Positions 58,125-64,000 of a stretch of 64,000 nucleotides of DNA are shown piece after piece. The notes under the pieces were generated by a model. That model had not been told where the DNA came from, did no database searches, and saw nothing but the letters and a program-made list of their open reading frames with translations. The DNA is taken from the NCBI GenBank assembly GCA_017416765.1, contig JAFQBE010000012.1:1-64000 (forward strand), in the 5' to 3' direction. The first letter of the stretch is position 1. Every line of letters starts with the position of its first letter. The translations under genes were made by a program, and so were the position numbers. The DNA is from Clostridia bacterium (GTDB lineage: Bacteria; Bacillota; Clostridia; Oscillospirales; Acutalibacteraceae).

Positions 58125-58723
58125 TACTTATTTACTCCTTCTCTTGCATTCTCAAGTTCATTTCTGACTGTTGTATAAAGTTTCTGATTTGCCGCTTTTA
58201 AACTTCCTCTTTCAATTTCAATTGCAGGCATAAACTTTATTTTTACATTTCTTTTAAACATCTTGTATTTGCCGATAATTGCAAATGGAACAATTTTTGT
58301 ACCTGTATCAAGCGCAATTTTTACGGCACCGCCCTTAAACGGCATCATAATATCGTCTGTGCGGTTAATTGTACCCTCGGGGAATATGGCGATAAGCTTA
58401 TCATCCTTCAGGTATTCTTCAGCTACATTTACTGCCTGTGCGCCGCTTGCACTGCTGCTTCTGTCAACAGGAATTATACCGAGACCGCCGAAAATATACT
58501 TTCCTATACCTTTTGTAAGTTCTGCCTTTGCTATAAAATGCACACATCTTTTTGTTGATGTACCGACAAGCAGACAGTCAAGCAGATTGGTATGGTTTCC
58601 TGCAAGTATTATTTTTCCGTTTTCAGGTATATTTTCCGTTCCTTCATATTTCGGTCTGTAAAACAGCTTGAACCACGCTGAAAGACCGGGCTTTACAACC
58701 TTGTAAAAAATTGGTTCTTTCAT
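58124..58723 (-). CDS. 1-acyl-glycerol-3-phosphate acyltransferase (PlsC family), copy 1
   Basis: A 199-aa paralogue of the downstream gene, with LAGNHTNLLDC (H-x4-D), GIIPVDRS and IFPEGTINRTDD. Both proteins share length, a basic first helix region and an ending in the same position; the pair looks like an old tandem duplication. It acts in phosphatidic acid synthesis at the membrane. The start has GGAGG upstream. Confidence 0.9.
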   Translation of the reverse strand: MKEPIFYKVVKPGLSAWFKLFYRPKYEGTENIPENGKIILAGNHTNLLDCLLVGTSTKRCVHFIAKAELTKGIGKYIFGGLGIIPVDRSSSASGAQAVNVAEEYLKDDKLIAIFPEGTINRTDDIMMPFKGGAVKIALDTGTKIVPFAIIGKYKMFKRNVKIKFMPAIEIERGSLKAANQKLYTTVRNELENAREGVNK

Positions 58724-58754
58724 TTCTTTTCCTCCCGGGATTTTTTAATTTTAT

Positions 58755-58789
58755 TCCAAAAAATAGCGGACAGGATTAAAACCTGTCCG
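58755..58789 (-). terminator. Terminator overlapping the end of the 58-aa gene
   Basis: On the minus strand CGGACAGG/CCTGTCCG stem then CTATTTTTTGG. The stop codon TAA of the 58-aa gene lies in the loop, so the gene ends inside its own terminator. Confidence 0.85.
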
Positions 58790-58952
58790 TCGTCTTTTCT
58801 TTAATCACAGCGGTAACAGTAAAATTACCTGTTTTGATTTTTCTGACGGTAGCATATCTGGCACAGTTTCGGGCAATTCTTTGCTTTGCTTCATCGCTTA
58901 ACTGAACACTGTTCATAACGCGGCGGTAATCTTTAATTGCATTAGCTTTCAT
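58776..58952 (-). CDS. 58-aa protein after ECF sigma factor, probable anti-sigma remnant
   Basis: Starts at ATG 58952 (AAAGGAA at 8 nt) inside the 3' end of the sigma gene. The product, MKANAIKDYRRVMNSVQLSD followed by EAKQRIARNCARYATVRK, resembles the N-terminal sigma-binding part of clostridial anti-sigma factors (S-x-E-A-K-x-R-I). It has no membrane helix or sensor domain: the frame ends in a terminator after 58 codons. It may be a soluble mini anti-sigma factor or a truncated gene. A longer frame to 59087 has no ribosome site and is not credible. Confidence 0.65.
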   Translation of the reverse strand: MKANAIKDYRRVMNSVQLSDEAKQRIARNCARYATVRKIKTGNFTVTAVIKEKTTDRF

Positions 58953-59445
58953 GTAATTCGTTCCTTTCAAATTCGTGCTTAAGAAGCTTTCTGCCGTATT
59001 GCAAGCGTTTACGCACCGCAGCCGGAGAAACATTGATAATGCTCGAAATTTCATTTGCTTTATACCCTTCAATATAATACAGATCAAGGACTATTTTATA
59101 TTTCGGAGGTAAACGCATAATTGTTTCTAAAATATCACGGTCATCATTATTGACACCGATATTTTTCAATTCTTCAAGGTTGACGAAATCATGCCGCATT
59201 TTAAAACGGACCATGTTTTTGCAGATATTGGTTGCAACCTTGATAAGCCATGCTTTTTCATGGTCGGAATCTCTGAACAGCGGTGCTTTGGTCATATACC
59301 GCATAAAGGTTTCCTGCACGGCATCTTCTGCATCAGCTTGATTCATCAGAATTGAACAGCAAATACGAAAAAGCAAATCGCTGTATTTTTCTACCGCATA
59401 TTCAACGTATTGGTATTCTTCATTGTACTTTTCCGTTATGCCCAC
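58942..59445 (-). CDS. ECF-type RNA polymerase sigma factor
   Basis: A 167-aa sigma-70 family protein. Region 2 is seen in ADAEDAVQETFMRYMTKAP and KAWLIKVATNICKN; region 4 in LPPKYKIVLDLYYIEGYKAN and INVSPAAVRKRLQYGRK. The start is GTG 59445, 7 nt after AAAGGTGG; the ATG at 59463 overlaps that site. It overlaps the short downstream gene by 11 nt. It is unrelated in detail to the island's ECF factor, being closer to common chromosomal clostridial types. Confidence 0.88.
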   Translation of the reverse strand: MGITEKYNEEYQYVEYAVEKYSDLLFRICCSILMNQADAEDAVQETFMRYMTKAPLFRDSDHEKAWLIKVATNICKNMVRFKMRHDFVNLEELKNIGVNNDDRDILETIMRLPPKYKIVLDLYYIEGYKANEISSIINVSPAAVRKRLQYGRKLLKHEFERNELHES

Positions 59446-59530
59446 AATTCCGCCACCTTTCATTATGGCATAAATATTGCCTATATAATATTATAACACC
59501 TGAAAAAGACAAAATGTGAAATAATTTTTG

Positions 59531-59573
59531 AAAAAATTTTTTGCCGCCCGAAATTTTCAATCAGGCGGCAAAA
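59531..59573 (-). terminator. Terminator of the clp gene
   Basis: On the minus strand TTTTGCCGCC/GGCGGCAAAA stem followed by AATTTTTTC, 17 nt after the stop codon. Confidence 0.88.
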
Positions 59574-59590
59574 TTTATTAAATAATTACA

Positions 59591-61897
59591 TTATAATGCT
59601 GTAATAATTATTTCATTATTCTCTGATGACAGCGAAACCGCTTTCAAAGGAGATTCAGCGTTATCAACAATAAGATTTGCTATTTTATCCTCAACATTTC
59701 TGCGGATAGCATTGCGCAAATCACGCGCACCCCTTGTACCGTTTTCACACTTTGCTGCAAGTGTGGCAGGAACATCTTCGCTCCATGAAAATTCTATACC
59801 CTTATTCTGCAAGGGTTCAACAAGCTCCTGAAGCATAAGAACAGCTATTTCTTTATAGTTTTCCTGTGTAAGGTCGTTGAATACTGCTATTTCATCAACT
59901 CTGCCTATAAATTCGGGACGCAGGAATTCACGCAAAGCCTTCATTGCTCTGTCCGTACTTGCTTCTGCCTTGCTCTTGGCAAAACCGAGTGCATCGCCCT
60001 TGCGTTCGCTTCCCGCATTGGAAGTCATAATAATAACAGTATTTTCAAAGCTGACTGTTCTGCCTTGCGCATCGGTAATTTTACCTTCATCAAGAATCTG
60101 CAAAAGGATATTCATTACATCGGGGTGAGCCTTTTCAATTTCATCAAAAAGAATAACTGAATACGGCTTTCTGCGTACCTTTTCGGTAAGCTGACCCGCT
60201 TCATCGTAGCCTACATATCCGGGCGGCGAACCGATGATTCTTGAAACGCTGTGCTTTTCCATAAATTCCGACATATCAAGACGAATCAAGGTTTCGGGTG
60301 TATCAAAAAGCTCCTGCGACAGCAGCTTTACAAGCTCGGTTTTACCGACACCTGTAGGACCGACAAAGATAAATGATGACGGACGGCGGCGTGGGCTGAT
60401 TTGCACTCTGCCGCGCTTTATGGCAGCGGCTACAAGCTTAATTGCTTCATCCTGACCGATAAGCTTGGATTTAAGCTTGTTTTCAAGGTCAGCAAGTCGT
60501 CGCAAATCGCTTTCAATAACCTTTTGTGCAGGTATGCCTGTCCACAGCTGAATGACTTTAGCAAGGTCATCTTCCGTAACATTATTATCCTTTGCAAGCT
60601 CAGAAAGATTATTAATTTCGTTTTCACAAGCCATTATTTCAGACTTGACCTTTGATACAGCTTCGTAATCAATTTCTTTGGCTTCAGAAAGTTTCTGATG
60701 CTCTACTTTAAGTGCCGCCAGCTTCTTTTCAGCCATTTCGCACATTGAAATATATTTATTGCGAAGGTTAGCGCAGGTACATGCTTCATCAAGCAGGTCT
60801 ATAGCCTTATCCGGCAGGAATCTGTCATTAATATAGCGTTCAGAAAGAACCACAGCACTGTAAACTAAAGAATCATTAATTCTGACTCTGTGGTAATTCT
60901 CGTAATAATCCTTTATACCTACAAGAACCTTATATGTGTCTTCAACTGAAGGTTCTTCAACCTTTACGGGCTGAAGTCTGCGTTCAAGTGCGGCATCTTT
61001 TTCGATATATTTACGGTATTCGGTAAAGGTGGTTGCACCTATAATCTGAATTTCACCGCGTGAAAGGGCGGGCTTGAGGATATTGGCAGCATTCATTGAG
61101 CCTTCCGCATCACCCGTACCGACAAGATTATGAACCTCATCAATAAACAGTATTATATTACCCTCTGCCTTGACTTCATCAACAAGACCTTTTATACGGC
61201 TTTCAAACTGACCTCTGAACTGTGTACCGGCTACAAGTGCAGTAAGGTCAAGAAGATGTATTTCCTTATCTGCAAGTTTTGCAGGTACATCGCCGTTGGC
61301 TATTTTAAGGGCAAGACCTTCCGCAATGGCAGTTTTACCGACACCGGGTTCACCGATAAGGCAGGGGTTATTCTTTGTTCTGCGGCAAAGAATCTGAATA
61401 GCGCGGTAAATCTCGTTATCTCTGCCGATAATACGGTCAATTTTACCGTCCTTGGCTTTTTTGGTGAGGTCTGAACAGTAAAGAGAAAGATATTTTCTCT
61501 TTTTTTCGTCAGGCATTTTTTTCTTTTTACCGAAGCCTTTGGTTTTATCATCCTTGACTTCTTCTGCTACTATGCCTTCATCCTCACCCGATTCGATATC
61601 CGGCGCGCCGCCGAGACCGTTCATAAAGCTTTGCATAAAAGGAAATGTTGGAGCACCGCCGTTTTCAAACGAACCTTCATCAATTCCGTTGAATGCAGCA
61701 TCCATCTGTTCGGTAACTGCATCAACATCGTCTTCTGTAATGCCCATATTTTCCATCATTTGCTTTATGGGGCCGATATTCATTTCCATAGCGCATTTTA
61801 TACAGAATCCTTCCGGTTTGCTCTGACCGTTTTCAACGCGCTGAATAAATATCACCGCAGGACGCTGTTTGCACTTAGTGCATATCATTCTTTTCAT
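59591..61897 (-). CDS. clpE: ClpE-like AAA+ unfoldase with N-terminal zinc finger
   Basis: An ATP-driven unfoldase for the ClpP protease, active in heat and protein-damage stress. The 768-aa protein begins with a McsA/ClpE-type zinc finger (MICTKCKQRPAVIFIQRVENG then FCIKCAMEMN) instead of the ClpN repeat. AAA-1 follows with GEPGVGKT and the DEVH Walker B, then a middle coiled coil (AALKVEHQKLSEAKEIDYEA) and AAA-2 with GPTGVGKTE. The ClpP-docking tripeptide is visible as LGF in GDALGFAKS. The zinc finger fits ClpE rather than ClpC. No CtsR site is evident upstream. The next upstream gene is pgsA. Confidence 0.88.
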   Translation of the reverse strand: MKRMICTKCKQRPAVIFIQRVENGQSKPEGFCIKCAMEMNIGPIKQMMENMGITEDDVDAVTEQMDAAFNGIDEGSFENGGAPTFPFMQSFMNGLGGAPDIESGEDEGIVAEEVKDDKTKGFGKKKKMPDEKKRKYLSLYCSDLTKKAKDGKIDRIIGRDNEIYRAIQILCRRTKNNPCLIGEPGVGKTAIAEGLALKIANGDVPAKLADKEIHLLDLTALVAGTQFRGQFESRIKGLVDEVKAEGNIILFIDEVHNLVGTGDAEGSMNAANILKPALSRGEIQIIGATTFTEYRKYIEKDAALERRLQPVKVEEPSVEDTYKVLVGIKDYYENYHRVRINDSLVYSAVVLSERYINDRFLPDKAIDLLDEACTCANLRNKYISMCEMAEKKLAALKVEHQKLSEAKEIDYEAVSKVKSEIMACENEINNLSELAKDNNVTEDDLAKVIQLWTGIPAQKVIESDLRRLADLENKLKSKLIGQDEAIKLVAAAIKRGRVQISPRRRPSSFIFVGPTGVGKTELVKLLSQELFDTPETLIRLDMSEFMEKHSVSRIIGSPPGYVGYDEAGQLTEKVRRKPYSVILFDEIEKAHPDVMNILLQILDEGKITDAQGRTVSFENTVIIMTSNAGSERKGDALGFAKSKAEASTDRAMKALREFLRPEFIGRVDEIAVFNDLTQENYKEIAVLMLQELVEPLQNKGIEFSWSEDVPATLAAKCENGTRGARDLRNAIRRNVEDKIANLIVDNAESPLKAVSLSSENNEIIITAL

Positions 61898-61927
61898 TTA
61901 ATTTTCTTTAACTCCTGTAATTTTTAC

Positions 61928-62548
61928 TTATTTTTTACCGTACTTTTCTTTAACCTGTCTTACAACATCAGGAATATAGGAAGCAAATGCAACCAAGGTA
62001 AGCACCGCGGAAATTGAAACAAGAACAATGCATACGATATCAGGCAGAGTAAATACACTTGCAAATACGCCGACTTCGGGACCGAAAAGGAAAAGCGCAA
62101 CCATAACACCGTAGAAAACAAAGGTTGCTGCCTTGCCGTAAATTTCGGCAGCGCAAGGTACCATGCCAAGGATAATCATAATAACCGCAAACACAGTCAT
62201 TACAGCTTCTTTTACAAGGAAAACAAGGAATACGTAGCTGAATGCGTGCATAACGCTGTCAGACGATGCGTTGAATTCAAGGAAAAGAAGAATTGCCAGT
62301 GTAATCTGTGTGAGTTTGTCTGCAAGCGGGTCAAGCATTTTGCCAAGTTCACTTATCTGATTGAATTTACGGGCAATTTTACCGTCAACAAAATCGGTAA
62401 GGCCGGAAATAACAATAACAACCAAAGCCCAGCCAAGCTGACCCTGACGGAAAAGAACACCGAATACGGGTATAAGAAGAATTCTTACAAAAGAAATAAA
62501 GTTGGGAATTGTTTTCCAGTTTTCTAAGTAACGTTTGATACCATCCAT
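61928..62548 (-). CDS. pgsA: CDP-diacylglycerol--glycerol-3-phosphate 3-phosphatidyltransferase
   Basis: Makes phosphatidylglycerol phosphate, the committed step to the main anionic lipid. The 206-aa protein has four or more membrane helices and the CDP-alcohol phosphotransferase signature D-G-x2-A-R-x8-G-x3-D-x3-D, visible as DFVDGKIARKFNQ followed by GKMLDPLAD. It lies between cvpA and clp on the minus strand; the 30-nt gap to clp allows co-transcription. Cardiolipin synthase of the same superfamily is a less likely reading. Confidence 0.94.
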   Translation of the reverse strand: MDGIKRYLENWKTIPNFISFVRILLIPVFGVLFRQGQLGWALVVIVISGLTDFVDGKIARKFNQISELGKMLDPLADKLTQITLAILLFLEFNASSDSVMHAFSYVFLVFLVKEAVMTVFAVIMIILGMVPCAAEIYGKAATFVFYGVMVALFLFGPEVGVFASVFTLPDIVCIVLVSISAVLTLVAFASYIPDVVRQVKEKYGKK

Positions 62549-62569
62549 AATGTAACACTCCTGTATAAA

Positions 62570-63319
62570 TTAATTAAATAAATTTTCAAAGTCAATTTCA
62601 ATTTCTTTCAGGTCTGCTATACCGAATTCATTCAGAGCGGTACAGATGCGCGAATTTTCGCAGGCAACGGCAAGCTTGAATTCAGGCTCTGCCAAGCCTG
62701 CAAGAGCATTCAGCAGCAAGCTGAGCGCTATTACTATTACTCCTCCTTTCACTACACCTATTGCACCGCCGAGCCATTTATTTGCGGCTTTAAAAAGCAT
62801 AGGCATGGGTAATTTTATTATTAAACCTATTATACATCCCGATGCAAAGCGCACAAGCACAAAAATCAGAATGTAGCACAGGAGTTTTAACAACACAAGT
62901 GCTCCGGGGCGTATTATCTGCTCGGATATTTTTTCAGCTGTGTCCTGCGACGAAAGCTCCAGAGAAGCAATCTGCTTACTCAAGGCATCTGTATCAATTC
63001 CGAATTCGTCCAATTGTTTAAGTAAAAAGGACGGCACAGCTTCAATAGTCTGCTGAACGGTATCCGCTGCAGTTTTGCTTGAAAAGCCTTCGGTTATTGC
63101 TTCATCAAGCTCGCTTACTATCCTTTCGGAAAGCAGATTATCGTAAGTCCATTCGGCCGCAGGCTGTGAATAATTGAACGCAGCAAAAAGCGCAACGATA
63201 ACACAAACAAGCGACAACAGACACCTTAATAAACCGCGTCTGTAAGAATTGAGAACAGTAGCCAGAAATATTATTATAAGTGCCGCATCAACACCGTATT
63301 CTAAAATAAGTTCCATCAT
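62570..63319 (-). CDS. CvpA-family membrane protein
   Basis: A 249-aa protein with four hydrophobic helices. The opening LNSYRRGLLRCLLSLVCVIV and the C-terminal WLGGAIGVVKGGVIVIALSLLLNALA fit the CvpA/colicin V production family. A polar insert of about 90 residues (60-150) separates the helix pairs. The family is linked to envelope stress and secretion, but its mechanism is unknown. Its ATG overlaps the stop of the upstream gene (ATGA), so the two are coupled. Confidence 0.85.
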   Translation of the reverse strand: MMELILEYGVDAALIIIFLATVLNSYRRGLLRCLLSLVCVIVALFAAFNYSQPAAEWTYDNLLSERIVSELDEAITEGFSSKTAADTVQQTIEAVPSFLLKQLDEFGIDTDALSKQIASLELSSQDTAEKISEQIIRPGALVLLKLLCYILIFVLVRFASGCIIGLIIKLPMPMLFKAANKWLGGAIGVVKGGVIVIALSLLLNALAGLAEPEFKLAVACENSRICTALNEFGIADLKEIEIDFENLFN

Positions 63320-64000
63320 TTTTCCTCATTTAAATTTGTTCTTACATTCATGCGCAGCAAATCGCCGTAGCACAAAGTATAACAGTATTTTCCGTTTACT
63401 GCAAGCTTCTGTGCACTGTTGTCAAGCTGTGTTTTACCAATGAGCTTGCCGTTTGAATTGTATGAATAAAGTACATTTGAAGAATCAACAAAGCTGATAT
63501 TCTTTCCGTCATAATCTATACAGTCAATGCCTGAATTGAGCTGTATTGTGTATTTTTCTTTACCTTTGCTGTCAAACACGGCAACAAGACCGGAATCAAT
63601 ACTGCCGTACTTTGAGAGTACAAGGGCAAAATTGCCGTTTTCGTGAGTTACAAAAGAGGAAATAGTGTTATTATCAAAACCGATTTTTTCAAGTTCGCTG
63701 TTTTTTTCAACTATATAGTAAGCGTTTTCGCTGACAGCAATAACAGAATTGTTACTGCTGTAGAATACACGGCTTAAAGTTTCACCTTTAAAATCAAACT
63801 CATTTATTACCTGTTGTTCATTGATATCTATAAGGTAAAGCTTTGAATAGACAGCTGCTTTTTCCGAGCCTATGCCGATAGCAGCAAGATATTTTCCGTT
63901 AGCAGAAAGCGAAATGCCTATAATATATTCCTTTGAACATTTGAAAGAAAACTGTGTTTCAAATTTTGAGTTGCAGACTTTCAGAACACTTGAAGCATCG
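63316..64000 (-). CDS. Beta-propeller-like protein, 5' end beyond the window
   Basis: The frame is open from the right window edge to the stop at 63316, giving at least 228 residues without a start in view. It is made of repeating strand-rich units (SANGKYLAAIGIG, YSKLYLIDINEQQVINEFD, YSSNNSVIAVSENAYYIVEK, THENGNFALVLSKYG, YDGKNISFVDSSNVLYSYNS) like WD40- or PQQ-type propellers, and resembles the DUF5711 family often found beside cvpA. A membrane anchor would be expected in the missing N-terminal part. The internal GTG at 63579 is not the true start. Confidence 0.72.
   Translation of the reverse strand, partial: DASSVLKVCNSKFETQFSFKCSKEYIIGISLSANGKYLAAIGIGSEKAAVYSKLYLIDINEQQVINEFDFKGETLSRVFYSSNNSVIAVSENAYYIVEKNSELEKIGFDNNTISSFVTHENGNFALVLSKYGSIDSGLVAVFDSKGKEKYTIQLNSGIDCIDYDGKNISFVDSSNVLYSYNSNGKLIGKTQLDNSAQKLAVNGKYCYTLCYGDLLRMNVRTNLNEEK

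Overview
The window looks like a chromosome segment of an anaerobic Clostridia bacterium, probably a gut Oscillospirales/Ruminococcaceae-type Firmicute. The reasons are AGGAGG-type ribosome sites, sigma-A promoters, frequent U-tailed terminators, typical clostridial families (YfhO, DUF3021 with LytTR, 2-hydroxyacyl-CoA dehydratase activase, rubredoxin fusion), and secreted proteins built around carbohydrate, phosphoester and lipid hydrolysis. No oxygen respiration genes are visible. Species cannot be named from this sequence alone.

Layout. 1-290: tRNA operon (Phe, Asp, Val) read leftwards. 0.36-6.8 kb: leftward carbohydrate operon of two exported metallophosphoesterases around a GH4 alpha-galactosidase and a GH2 hydrolase. 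6.9-9.7 kb: LytTR/DUF3021 regulator pair, a lipoprotein and MltG. 9.9-18.4 kb: tRNA-Ala, a Mbeg1-like lipase, a YdjC/ChbG deacetylase, a decayed lipase fragment between inverted repeats, tRNA-Ser followed by a 199-bp tandem repeat grown from its 3' end, a GNAT gene, an inverted broken copy of the same tRNA-Ser, and an operon of an exported LCAT-like hydrolase and a DUF4474 protein.

19-34.5 kb: an accessory island, AT-rich on its left side, bounded by an integrase relic and tRNA-Pro. Its mobility genes resemble the Tn4451 family (tnpV at the left; oriT-like hairpins, MobV relaxase, ParB-like protein and a large serine recombinase at the right). The cargo is an ECF sigma factor, a membrane anti-sigma factor, a small secreted protein, a RiPP-like cluster and an exported ricin-lectin/metalloprotease protein with a partner. 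The RiPP-like cluster has a radical SAM enzyme, a GNAT-like protein, a PqqD-like/GNAT fusion, a Gly-Gly leader peptide with a hydrophobic core, a small membrane protein and an ABC exporter. Three promoters in the island share an identical architecture, TGTAAGA-N15-GACTATA, which does not fit sigma-A. They precede the anti-sigma gene, the radical SAM operon and the metalloprotease. I read this as one self-contained, mobile, ECF-controlled peptide and exoenzyme regulon; it is the most interesting content of the window. A structured RNA with its own promoter and terminator lies upstream of the relaxase.

34.5-46.7 kb: deoxyinosine glycosylase, flavin reductase-rubredoxin, a clan-A glycosidase, an FAD oxidoreductase, an exported PHP phosphoesterase, a GPH-type sugar carrier, YfhO and a GH3 glucosidase. 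46.7-64 kb: mostly housekeeping genes (asnS, proC, mscL with a zinc ribbon, coaX), an inositol-type trio (aldolase, iolC, Gfo/Idh), a split 2-hydroxyacyl-CoA dehydratase activase system, two PlsC acyltransferases, a second ECF sigma factor with a very short partner, ClpE-like, PgsA, CvpA and a truncated beta-propeller-like gene at the window edge.
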